DNA of 8,862 nucleotides from JBIOJB01 sp044450465 (GTDB lineage Bacteria > Chloroflexota > Dormibacteria > Dormibacterales > Dormibacteraceae). Position 1 is the first letter of the stretch. Each line of letters begins with the position of its first letter. The position numbers and the translations under genes were made by a program. This document shows, one piece after another, positions 1 to 6,478 of the stretch. The notes beneath the pieces are model-generated. The model saw nothing but the letters and a program-made list of their open reading frames with translations, was not told where the DNA came from and made no database searches. Location of the stretch: the NCBI GenBank assembly GCA_044450465.1, contig JBIOJB010000114.1, positions 1 to 8,862 of the forward strand, given 5' to 3'.

Positions 1-926
1 AGCTCCCGGCCGGTGGTGTCCTCCGCCCAGTGGCCGGCGTTGTCAACGATCACCATGGTGGCGGCGGGCCAGGCTCGCCGGAGCTCCCACGTGTAGCCGA
101 TGGGTGACTGAAAGTCGAAGCGCCCGTTCACCAGGATGCCTGGAATGTTCGCAAGCGCGCCTGCGTTGCGCAGCAGGGCGCCATCCTCCAGGAACAGGTT
201 GTGGCTCACGTAGTGCGTCACCAGGCGGGCAAACGCAAACGCGAACGAATAGTCCTTGAAGCGCTCGGCCAGTCCGGTCCTGGGCGGCCAGAAGGGCGTG
301 GCCGACTCCCACGTGCACCACTCCTCGGTGGCTCGCTGCCTGGCCCCGAGATCGGGGTCGCTAAGCCACCTCGCATACATCTCAACGATGTCGCCGCCCC
401 TGTACGCCTCTGGGACGGCGCCTACCAATCGATCCCACTGCTGCGGAAAGAACCGCGCGACGCCTCCGCGGAAGAGCCAGTTGAGCTCGCTCCTTCCGCC
501 GCTCGTCACGCCGAAAAGAACCATCCCCGTCACCCTTTCGGGATGGGCCTCTGCGTAGGCGAGTCCCAGAGCGCAGCCCCACGACCCGCCGAGCACAAGC
601 CACCGCTCGATCCCGAGGTGCTGGCGCAGCAGTTCGATGTCGCGGATCACGTGATCGGTTGTGTTCGACTCGAGGCTGGTGGCGGGATCGCTGGCGTGGG
701 GCCGGCTTCGTCCACAGTTGCGCTGGTCGAGCAGCACGATCCTGTAAACGCGTGGGTTGAAGAGCTTGCGGAAGTAGGGGGTGCAGCCGGAGCCTGGACC
801 TCCGTGGAGAACCACCGCCGGCTTACCGGCCGGATTGCCACAGGCCTCCCAGTAGACCTGGTTGCCGTCGCCCGCGTCCAGCAGCCCCTGGTCATAGGGC
901 TCGATGTCCGGGTACAGCTCCGCCAT
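1..926 (-). CDS. pip: Proline iminopeptidase (alpha/beta hydrolase, peptidase S33), 3' end cut by window
   Basis: Cytoplasmic serine exopeptidase expected to release N-terminal proline from peptides. 308 residues are visible and the C-terminus lies beyond base 1; the family is usually about 310-320 residues, so little is missing. Motifs seen: HGGPG oxyanion-region motif at residues 41-45, DQRNCGRS at 67-74 (most relatives have DQRGCGRS, so Asn replaces the usual Gly), nucleophile elbow GGSWG at 113-117 with Ser115, Asp271 in GRFDF, and His299 in AGHW. The triad spacing matches that known for the Xanthomonas enzyme. The ATG at 926 is the only usable start, because an in-frame TAA lies seven codons upstream with no other start between. 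AAAGGA is only 2 bases from the ATG, which is too close for a good ribosome site. A TAACCT box lies 15 bases upstream. The gene lies 63 bases downstream of the MDR gene on the same strand, so co-transcription is possible. Substrate preference within S33 is inferred from overall resemblance. Confidence 0.92.
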   Translation of the reverse strand, partial: MAELYPDIEPYDQGLLDAGDGNQVYWEACGNPAGKPAVVLHGGPGSGCTPYFRKLFNPRVYRIVLLDQRNCGRSRPHASDPATSLESNTTDHVIRDIELLRQHLGIERWLVLGGSWGCALGLAYAEAHPERVTGMVLFGVTSGGRSELNWLFRGGVARFFPQQWDRLVGAVPEAYRGGDIVEMYARWLSDPDLGARQRATEEWCTWESATPFWPPRTGLAERFKDYSFAFAFARLVTHYVSHNLFLEDGALLRNAGALANIPGILVNGRFDFQSPIGYTWELRRAWPAATMVIVDNAGHWAEDTTGRE

Positions 927-989
927 AGTCCTTTGTCGCGCAGGTTAGCCCTATGCCCGCGATTTGAGCGGCTGTTGGCGAAATTCAGC

Positions 990-1970
990 TCACCCGACGA
1001 TCGTCAGGACGACGTTCCCCGTTTTCTGCTCGGTTTCCACATAGCGGGCCGCATCGACCACCTTCTCCAGGGGGTAGCGCCGGTCGATGACCGCTCGGAA
1101 CTTATTCGCCTCGACGAGCTCCTTCAACAGGACGACGTCCTGCTTGGCATAGCGGGGCGGCAGCTGGAACCTGACCTTCCTGCTGGCAAAACGTGAGGTC
1201 CAGAGCGCGAGAATGAGGTTCCTGAACCCATCGGTGGCCAGGTAGACACCCCCCGGTTTCATCGAGTCGCGACACCGCTTGAACGACTCCTTGCCGACAG
1301 CGTCGAAGATCACGTCGTAGGTCTCACCGTTCTTGGTGAAATCCTCTTTCGTGTAGTCGATCACGGCGTCCGCTCCGAGCGTCCTCACCAGCTCGAGATT
1401 CTTCGTGCCGCACACTGCCGTCACCTTCGCGCCAAAGTGCCTGGCCAGCTGTACGCCGGCCGTGCCGATCGCTCCGGAGGCGCCGTAAACGAGGATCCTC
1501 TGACCCTCGCGGAGCTTTCCAACCCGAAGGCACCACAGCGCGTTGAGCGCGCCGTCGGTGATCGGCGCGGATTCGTCGAACGTCGCATTGGCCGGCATGT
1601 GCGTGATACGGCCGCTGTCCCGCACGCACATGAACTCGGCGTGGCCGCCAAACCCGAGGCCGCTGTTGCCGAAGACATGATCGCCGGCCGCGAACTCCTT
1701 GACGGCCGATCCCACCGTTTCGACCTCTCCAGCGAACTCGGTGCCCAGAATGGGCTGCCTCGGGCCCCGGACGCCTGAGACCAGGCGGCTCATGAGTGAG
1801 ACTGCGATGCCGCTTTTCCGGTTGGCCTCGCGGGTGTGGACGTCGAGCCGGTTGACGGTCGAGGCATGGACCTTGATGAGCACCTCGTCGTCTTTGGGGA
1901 TGGGTTTCGGAACGTCCACGAGTCTCAGGACATCGGGCGGCCCGTAGTGGTCGTAGACGACGGCTCTCAT
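990..1970 (-). CDS. Zinc-free MDR-family NAD(P)-dependent oxidoreductase (quinone oxidoreductase-like)
   Basis: 326-residue medium-chain dehydrogenase/reductase, full family length. The GroES-like N-terminal domain (about 1-125) begins MRAVVYDHYG and carries GTEFAGEVE at 76-84. The catalytic-zinc GHE signature and the four-Cys structural zinc loop are absent, which places it with quinone oxidoreductase/RTN4IP1-like enzymes that use NAD(P)H to reduce quinones or activated alkenes. The Rossmann domain (about 130-290) shows the dinucleotide loop YGASGAIGTAGVQLA at 162-176, then LGADAVIDYT at 198-207. The start at 1970 was chosen because MRAVVY is the usual family N-terminus. AGGAGG sits 13 bases upstream, slightly far. 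An in-frame ATG at 1994 is the alternative but has no Shine-Dalgarno. The gene is divergent from a paralogue at 2068 and may be co-transcribed with the downstream peptidase. The actual substrate cannot be read from sequence. Confidence 0.9.
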   Translation of the reverse strand: MRAVVYDHYGPPDVLRLVDVPKPIPKDDEVLIKVHASTVNRLDVHTREANRKSGIAVSLMSRLVSGVRGPRQPILGTEFAGEVETVGSAVKEFAAGDHVFGNSGLGFGGHAEFMCVRDSGRITHMPANATFDESAPITDGALNALWCLRVGKLREGQRILVYGASGAIGTAGVQLARHFGAKVTAVCGTKNLELVRTLGADAVIDYTKEDFTKNGETYDVIFDAVGKESFKRCRDSMKPGGVYLATDGFRNLILALWTSRFASRKVRFQLPPRYAKQDVVLLKELVEANKFRAVIDRRYPLEKVVDAARYVETEQKTGNVVLTIVG

Positions 1971-2067
1971 GCGTTCCCCACTTCCTCCTCGCATACGTGT
2001 ATACGTCAATGTTGATGCCAAGGCGCGTCGCAGGCGGTGGGACTGTCCTGTTGAGGTCGACCGTCTG
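1971..2067. promoter_or_regulatory. Shared divergent promoter region of the two MDR genes, with operator-like symmetry
   Basis: This 97-base spacer must hold both promoters. ATACGT occurs twice (1993-1998 and 2001-2006), separated by GT. Within it the 12 bases 1995-2006, ACGTGTATACGT, match their reverse complement at 10 of 12 positions, a layout common for TetR- or MarR-type repressor sites. Immediately beside it lies TCAA-TG-TTGA at 2006-2015, a second short inverted repeat. AGGAGG (minus strand, 1989-1984) serves the minus gene, and GAGG at 2053-2056 precedes the TTG start of the plus gene. No clear -35/-10 pair could be fixed in either direction. No regulator gene is encoded next to the pair, so the cognate protein is unknown. 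The operator reading is inference. Confidence 0.4.
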
Positions 2068-3036
2068 TTGAGGGCGATCGTCCAGGACCGGTATGGATCG
2101 CCCGACGTCCTGCGGCTCACAGAGACTTCCAAGCCCGTGGCCGGCCCAGGCGAAGTCCTGGTAAGCGTTCGGGCGGCCTCCGTGAATGTGGCCGACTGGC
2201 TCAGCATGCTCGGCCGTCCTTACATGGTCCGCATGGCGTTCGGGGGCATGCGCAAGCCTAAGAGCGGGGCTCGTGGCAGCGACTTTGCCGGGGTTGTGGA
2301 GGCGGTCGGCAGGGAGGTCACTCGGACTCAACCGGGCGCCGAGGTTTACGGCTGGGGCCCAGGCGCCCTCGCCGACTACCTGTGCTGCGCCGAGGCCAAT
2401 GTCGCACCCAAGCCGAAAGGCCTCACGTTCGAGCAGGCGGCCGCGGTTCCGCTGACGGCGTGCACCGCGTTCACGAATCTGCGCGACGTGGCCCGCGTGC
2501 GACCTGGACAGAAGGTGCTGATCAACGGCGCATCCGGCGGGGTGGGCACGTTCGCGGTGCAGGTCGCCAAGGAATTTGGCGCGGACGCCACAGGCGTCTG
2601 CAGCACCCGCAACGTCGAGCTGGTTCGATCCATCGGGGCGGGCCAGGTGATCGACTACACGAAGGATGATTTCACGCGGACCGGGCAGCGCTTCGACCTC
2701 ATCCTCGACAACGAGATGAACCACTCGCTGTCGGACTTGAGCCGGGTGCTGGCGCCGGGCGGGATCCTGCTCCTGAACAACGGGACGGGCGGCGGCCCGT
2801 GGTTTGGAACCCTCGGCCGGATGGCGGGGACGCTGGTCACGTCGAAATTCACACGCCGGAACGTGCGGTTGGCGACGCTGCCCAAGAGAGAGAACCTTCC
2901 CTTGGTGACTGAGCTCATCGAGGCCGGCAAGGTGACGCCGGTGATCGATCGAACCTATCCCCTGACTGAGGCAGCGGAGGCGCTGCGCTACCTGGGTCTT
3001 GGGCACGCCCGCGGCAAGGTCGTCATCACGGTCTGA
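2068..3036 (+). CDS. Zinc-free MDR-family NAD(P)-dependent oxidoreductase, paralogue of the divergent gene
   Basis: 322-residue oxidoreductase of the same MDR subfamily as the minus-strand neighbour. The two share the opening YGxPDVLRL, the VNxxD region near residues 39-43, a GASGxxGT dinucleotide loop (here INGASGGVGTFAVQVA at 152-167), the stretch before VIDYTK at 194-199, and PVIDRTYPL at 291-299. No zinc ligands of classical alcohol dehydrogenases are present, so NAD(P)H-dependent reduction of quinones or enones is the likely chemistry. I place the start at TTG 2068 because LRAIVQDRYG aligns with the neighbour's MRAVVYDHYG, with GAGG 11 bases upstream. The frame stays open back to an ATG at 1969, but that extension is Arg-rich, unlike the family, and would overlap the neighbour's start codon. 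The substrate is unknown; the pair probably arose by inverted duplication or by divergent recruitment of homologues. Confidence 0.9.
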   Translation: MRAIVQDRYGSPDVLRLTETSKPVAGPGEVLVSVRAASVNVADWLSMLGRPYMVRMAFGGMRKPKSGARGSDFAGVVEAVGREVTRTQPGAEVYGWGPGALADYLCCAEANVAPKPKGLTFEQAAAVPLTACTAFTNLRDVARVRPGQKVLINGASGGVGTFAVQVAKEFGADATGVCSTRNVELVRSIGAGQVIDYTKDDFTRTGQRFDLILDNEMNHSLSDLSRVLAPGGILLLNNGTGGGPWFGTLGRMAGTLVTSKFTRRNVRLATLPKRENLPLVTELIEAGKVTPVIDRTYPLTEAAEALRYLGLGHARGKVVITV

Positions 3037-3058
3037 CACTTCCCAATCGACGAGCCAG

Positions 3059-3075
3059 GGGAGCGTCGGGCTCCC
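3059..3075 (+). terminator. GC-rich hairpin after the plus-strand MDR gene, possible terminator
   Basis: GGGAGC (3059-3064) and GCTCCC (3070-3075) form a perfect 6-base stem around a 5-base loop, 22 bases after the MDR stop codon. No T-run follows, so intrinsic termination is doubtful; it could equally be an mRNA 3'-end stabiliser or chance in GC-rich DNA. Confidence 0.3.
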
Positions 3076-3178
3076 ACCAGCCCTATCGGATTTGTCAGAA
3101 ATCCAGCGACTGGCGGGCTTAAGCTACCGCCTGAGGAACTGGTGGGTTCTCGGCTGCATCTGCATATCGAGGGTAGCG

Positions 3179-4270
3179 ATGCCTGACGGCGCGGGCTCGT
3201 TTCTCCAGCCGGGCATCCAGGCCGCCATCCAGGACGTCAAGGACGGCAAGCTTCCCGAGCTGGATCCGAACGACGCCAGGCAGATCATCGACGCATCACG
3301 GACCTTTGACGGCGACCATTTCGGCATCCCAGATGATGTGTGGAAAAGGCTCGAGCGCGTCGCCGAGGGTCCCCAACCGCCCCAGGTTTCACCGACTCTC
3401 CCGCAGCCACCTGGCACTCCTGCGCCCGAGCCCTCCGGCGCCTCTCCACCACTCCCCGATTGGGCGTCGGCCAAGATTGAGAAGGACCTTGCCGACGCTC
3501 AGACTCGATATCTGATGAACCGGATTATGTCGGAGCGAGCCAATGAGCAGCTTCATCAACGCCAGGCAAACCCCCAGCCACCTCCACCCGATCCCGAACG
3601 GCAGGAGCGGGACAAGGTTCTCGAGGCGCTGTTCGGCTCGGCGCCACCGGGCGCGGCCGGCAACCCGTCAGCATCCGAACCCGAGATCGGCGTGGAGCTC
3701 TTGGCCACACACACGATCACCGATCCAGTCGCAAGCCCCACGACCTTGCAGGGCAACGGCTCTCGGGTGGTGCTGATCGCCGGCGGAATCGTCGCGGTGC
3801 TGCTGATCATCGGAGGCGGCGTTGTCGCAAGCCAGATGTTCGGCCAGACGAGCTCGACCCCGCCCTCGACCGCGGCGGCGGGCGCCCATTCACCGGCCGC
3901 ATCGGCAGGCGTTGTTTCGAGCCTGGTGAGCGCGTCGATCGGCGGAATTGGCGAGAACAGCACCAAGGATCCGGCACTGGTCGTGTGCCAGATCCGGGGA
4001 ACCGTTACCGGCATGGAGTTCCACGGAACGCTGTCCGGCGACAACATCGGCAGCACCGCTTTCGACGTCAAAACAGGGCAATCGTCCCAAGGCGTCTCGC
4101 CGGCATCGCCAGACGATGCCGTCTTCGCAGTCGCGTTCCCCGGCACCGGCGGCCAGCACGGAGGTGGGCCGCTTGGACCGTTCTACTGCACTCTCACGTC
4201 AGTCGATGTCCCAAGCGGTTATCAGCTCGCGCCCCATCAGCCGGCCGAATGGACGATGAAAGTCAGCTGA
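3179..4270 (+). CDS. Single-pass membrane protein of unknown function with Pro-rich N-terminal half
   Basis: 363 residues; I do not recognise the family. Order of parts: a short helical, acidic N-terminal module (about 1-63), a Pro-rich linker (about 65-93), a charged helix likely to form a coiled coil (about 95-130), a second Pro-rich stretch (131-139), a mixed acidic region, one strongly hydrophobic segment at about 197-221 rich in Val, Ile and Gly, then a Ser/Thr/Ala/Pro-rich stalk (222-255) and a C-terminal domain (about 256-363) with two cysteines, Cys270 and Cys337, that could form a disulfide. There is no N-terminal signal peptide, so the likely topology is N-in/C-out, with about 195 residues in the cytoplasm and 140 outside. 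The ATG at 3179 is preferred because GAGGG ends 5 bases upstream. The frame is open back to TTG 2999 inside the preceding gene, but that extension looks non-coding. A sensor, anchor or envelope role is possible; no enzymatic motif is visible. Confidence 0.85.
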   Translation: MPDGAGSFLQPGIQAAIQDVKDGKLPELDPNDARQIIDASRTFDGDHFGIPDDVWKRLERVAEGPQPPQVSPTLPQPPGTPAPEPSGASPPLPDWASAKIEKDLADAQTRYLMNRIMSERANEQLHQRQANPQPPPPDPERQERDKVLEALFGSAPPGAAGNPSASEPEIGVELLATHTITDPVASPTTLQGNGSRVVLIAGGIVAVLLIIGGGVVASQMFGQTSSTPPSTAAAGAHSPAASAGVVSSLVSASIGGIGENSTKDPALVVCQIRGTVTGMEFHGTLSGDNIGSTAFDVKTGQSSQGVSPASPDDAVFAVAFPGTGGQHGGGPLGPFYCTLTSVDVPSGYQLAPHQPAEWTMKVS

Positions 4271-4384
4271 TTTCGGCGCGGATCTATCGAGGCGGCAACC
4301 TCCGACTGCTGAATCCACCGATGCCGCGTCCAGGCCTACTCTTGACCAACTGACTCGGCCACCGAGCCTCGAAAGGAGAAGGAG
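4271..4384 (+). promoter_or_regulatory. Leader region of the DUF899 gene, with ribosome binding site and small hairpin
   Basis: The spacer carries AAAGGAG at 4372-4378, six bases before the ATG, a strong ribosome binding site that fixes the start of the next gene. CTCGG-CCA-CCGAG at 4354-4366 can form a 5-base stem just before it. TACTCT at 4337-4342 fits the TANNNT -10 pattern, but no convincing -35 box is visible. Transcription may also continue from the membrane-protein gene. Confidence 0.4.
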
Positions 4385-5038
4385 ATGAACCTCACACGGC
4401 TTAAGGAATCCGACGACTATCGGCGCCGGCGTGAGGAGCTGCGGGTCGCCGAGCTGGATCTGATCGATCACGTCGAGCGCGTGGCCTCACTGCGACGCGA
4501 GCTGCCGGCCGAAACCGCGGTGGACGACTACGAATTGATCGACGTTGCGAGCGGTGATCGCGTGCTGCTTTCCTCGCTGTTCACCGCTCCGAATAGGGCC
4601 CTGATCCTCTACCACTTCATGTACGGCAAAGCCGAGGCGGAACCCTGCCCGCTGTGCACGATGTGGATCGACGGCTACAACGCCATAGCTCCCCACCTCA
4701 CTCAGAGCGTCGACTTCGGGGTGGTTGCAGCCGCCGAGCCGGCTGCGATCAAGGCGCATGCGGCATCGCGTGGCTGGAAGAATCTCCGCCTCCTGAGCGC
4801 CAGCGACAGCACGTTCAAGTTCGACCTCGGCAGCGAGGAGTCAGACGGCAGCCAGACCGAATGGATATCGGTCTTCACCCTCGGTGGCGACGGCACCGTA
4901 AGGCACGTCTACTCCAAGGGCGCGCAGATGGCGGACGACCGACGCGAGCGCGGCATCGACCTGCTCAGCCCGGTGTGGAACCTCCTTGACCTCACGCCGA
5001 ACGGGCGGGGCGACTGGTATCCGTCGCTGAGCTACTAG
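4385..5038 (+). CDS. DUF899 family thioredoxin-like protein
   Basis: 217-residue cytoplasmic protein of the DUF899 family, which has a thioredoxin/AhpC-like fold and no settled function. Visible family marks: a charged helical N-terminus with the RREL segment (37-40), a strand-turn region VASGDRVLLSSLF at 54-66, YHFMYG at 76-81, and the redox-type motif CPLC at 88-91 followed by W94. The family C-terminus is also present, with WNLLDLTPNGRGDW at 198-211. Cys88 and Cys91 sit where a thioredoxin CxxC would be, so a thiol-disulfide or peroxide-related activity is plausible but unproven. Length is close to the family norm of about 210-250 residues. The ATG has a strong Shine-Dalgarno (AAAGGAG, six-base spacing). 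The gene converges on the DUF1697 gene with 31 bases between stops and no obvious terminator there. Confidence 0.92.
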   Translation: MNLTRLKESDDYRRRREELRVAELDLIDHVERVASLRRELPAETAVDDYELIDVASGDRVLLSSLFTAPNRALILYHFMYGKAEAEPCPLCTMWIDGYNAIAPHLTQSVDFGVVAAAEPAAIKAHAASRGWKNLRLLSASDSTFKFDLGSEESDGSQTEWISVFTLGGDGTVRHVYSKGAQMADDRRERGIDLLSPVWNLLDLTPNGRGDWYPSLSY

Positions 5039-5069
5039 GCCTGCGATTTCGTGCGCGAGAGGCGACGGC

Positions 5070-5612
5070 TCAAGCCGGTCCGGCGGCCAGCTCGTTGAGC
5101 TTTCGCATCGTGTTGGCGCTGCGGATGGTCATCTTCTTGTACACGGGCATACCGATGATTCTGTTCATGTGGCTCCGGGCCACGTTCTCGCGATCGACGC
5201 GCCAGACGACAGCGCCGGGTGTGTACCTGAGCTCATCGACTTCTGGCTTGTTCGGGAGACTTTCTAGGATCCCTCTATCGTCCAGCTCCTTCCAGAGCAG
5301 CAGGACATAGGTCCGCATCGTTTTGTCGTCGACCCAATTCCGCGGAATCGCGTGGATGATCTTCTCCAGGGACTTGTGGTCCATGACAAGCACTTTGATC
5401 GCGATGCCCGTGTGCTGCTCGAGCGCTTTTTCGATCCGTGCCGTCAGCCGCTCAAGGTCCGATGCTCGGGTCGAAAATAAGACGTTGCCCGAGTTGATGT
5501 AGGTCCGCACATCTGACAAACCGATGCCGACGAGGCCCTGTCTGATGGCTGCCATCGAGACGATGCCCTTGCCTCCGACGTTGACGGCCCTCAGAAAGGC
5601 GACATAGGTCAT
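5070..5612 (-). CDS. DUF1697 domain-containing protein
   Basis: 180-residue cytoplasmic protein of the DUF1697 family, widespread in bacteria and of unknown function. Typical features are the opening TYVAFLRAVNVGGKG at residues 2-16, TYINSGNVLF at 38-47, a helical middle, and the late segment around SHMNRIIG (147-154) leading into MTIRSANTMRKL (161-172), close to the family's usual 'TxRNxxTxxKL' ending. Length fits the family (about 175-185). The ATG at 5612 is chosen because the family starts at this point; a TTG at 5636 would add eight unrelated residues. Neither start has a visible Shine-Dalgarno or a TANNNT box close by, so translation may depend on read-through from the J-domain gene 52 bases upstream on the same strand. 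No catalytic residues are known for the family. Confidence 0.92.
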   Translation of the reverse strand: MTYVAFLRAVNVGGKGIVSMAAIRQGLVGIGLSDVRTYINSGNVLFSTRASDLERLTARIEKALEQHTGIAIKVLVMDHKSLEKIIHAIPRNWVDDKTMRTYVLLLWKELDDRGILESLPNKPEVDELRYTPGAVVWRVDRENVARSHMNRIIGMPVYKKMTIRSANTMRKLNELAAGPA

Positions 5613-5664
5613 CGGCGCTGAGTTTGCTGCAATCAAGTACGACAGCTGTGCTCGCGCAGGGCGG

Positions 5665-6255
5665 TCAGGACGGGCGCCGTTCCTTCACGACCGGCTTCAG
5701 ATTGCCTTTCAGCGCATCCTCATACGCGGCCCACAGCACCCCATACGCCGCCACCAGGCCTTCGGGGCGGGGCTGGCTCAGCGCCACCTCGAAGCGCTTC
5801 GTATATGGATGGTCGCCCAGCTCATCTCGCAGCAGGGCCTGGGTCTGGGCCTCCCATTTCGAGGCGGACGCGAGGTCCTTGCGCTTCTCAATCATCAGCC
5901 GGCCGCGGTTCATCATCTCCTCCAGGCGCGCGACGAAACCGTGCCGGTCGAATCCCTTCGGCCCGCGGAACGGGCCCTCGCGGCTTACGGTCTTCCATCG
6001 GACCTGGCTGCCGTATGACGGGGCCGAGGCAGAGGGACGCCAGCCAACCGCTGCGCGCTGTCGGTCGTAAGCCGCGCGCTTCGTGCTGGTCGTCAGAACG
6101 TCGTGCGCCAGGTTGATCAACTTCGCGTGCTCGAGCGCGTCCGGATGATTGCCGCGGTCGGGGTGCCAGTACTTGAGCTGCCGCCGCCAGGCGGCGTGCA
6201 GCTCCGTCTCCGTGGCGTCGGGCGGGACGCCGAGCACGAAGTAGTAGTCGACCAA
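5665..6255 (-). CDS. J-domain protein (DnaJ-like co-chaperone) with unrecognised C-terminal region
   Basis: 196 residues. The N-terminal J domain (about 3-67) opens DYYFVLGVPPDATETEL, carries the diagnostic HPD tripeptide at 31-33 in WHPDRG, and ends with YDRQR at 63-67. J domains dock on DnaK/Hsp70 and stimulate its ATPase, so it should recruit an Hsp70 to a particular client. The Gly/Phe region, zinc-finger repeats and client-binding domains of true DnaJ are missing. Instead there is a Ser/Pro-containing linker (70-105) and a helical, charged C-terminal region (about 106-190) that I do not recognise. The only plausible start is TTG 6255: the frame has an upstream TGA and no ATG or GTG between, and VDYYFVLGV follows directly. 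A perfect AAGGAGGT lies 27 bases upstream of it, too far to serve this codon normally. No dnaK or grpE is nearby. The gene precedes the DUF1697 gene and may share its mRNA. Confidence 0.85.
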   Translation of the reverse strand: MVDYYFVLGVPPDATETELHAAWRRQLKYWHPDRGNHPDALEHAKLINLAHDVLTTSTKRAAYDRQRAAVGWRPSASAPSYGSQVRWKTVSREGPFRGPKGFDRHGFVARLEEMMNRGRLMIEKRKDLASASKWEAQTQALLRDELGDHPYTKRFEVALSQPRPEGLVAAYGVLWAAYEDALKGNLKPVVKERRPS

Positions 6256-6478
6256 TGGACGATGGTCGTCAGGCGAGGCCGCACCTCCTTCGTCTCACAC
6301 GCAGGACGGGGCTGTGGAAGCGCAGTCTCGCACGGCGGCCAGGGTTTGTAGCAAGCCCCAGGCCACGGGGATAGTGGTTATCAAGAGAGCCGCCCCTGAG
6401 TATCTGGACCTGAACACGACTGGTCGACCGAACCACGGTCGCAGACGCTCGTGCCGCCAACCCTATACTCGTCGCCAG
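6256..6478. promoter_or_regulatory. Divergent spacer between J-domain gene and ferredoxin gene, with perfect dyad
   Basis: Two signals stand out in this spacer. CGACCG (6425-6430) and CGGTCG (6436-6441) form a perfect 6-base inverted repeat with a 5-base gap; an overlapping 8-base palindrome GGTCGACC lies at 6422-6429. The dyad centre is about 46 bases before the ferredoxin start, where an activator or repressor could act. On the minus strand AAGGAGGT occupies 6290-6283. The central part, about 6291-6420, shows no gene or repeat. Confidence 0.45.
6464..6469 (+). promoter_or_regulatory. -10 box (TATACT) of the ferredoxin gene; leaderless mRNA predicted
   Basis: TATACT is a near-consensus -10 hexamer that ends 9 bases before the ATG at 6479, so transcription should begin at or within a few bases of the start codon. 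No Shine-Dalgarno lies between them, which fits a leaderless transcript. No good -35 hexamer is seen at 16-18 bases upstream. Confidence 0.65.

Noticed and set aside
201..1196. Open plus-strand frame of 331 codons
   Set aside because: Antisense to the peptidase and the start-distal part of the MDR gene, both of which have clear motifs; the translated product has no recognisable domain.
1969..2067. N-terminal extension of the plus-strand MDR gene to ATG 1969
   Set aside because: The added 33 residues are Arg-rich and unlike the family, and the start would overlap the start codon of the divergent gene.
1324..3039. Open minus-strand frame of 571 codons running across both MDR genes
   Set aside because: It is antisense to the plus-strand MDR gene and out of frame with the minus-strand one. 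Its product is rich in Arg, Pro, Ala and His with no family features. High GC keeps such frames open.
2999..3178. N-terminal extension of the membrane protein to TTG 2999
   Set aside because: It begins inside the preceding gene, has a low-complexity Ser-rich product, and lacks a ribosome site. The ATG at 3179 has one.
6314..6478. N-terminal extension of the ferredoxin
   Set aside because: The extension is Arg-rich, holds the promoter and dyad, and the family begins at MAY.
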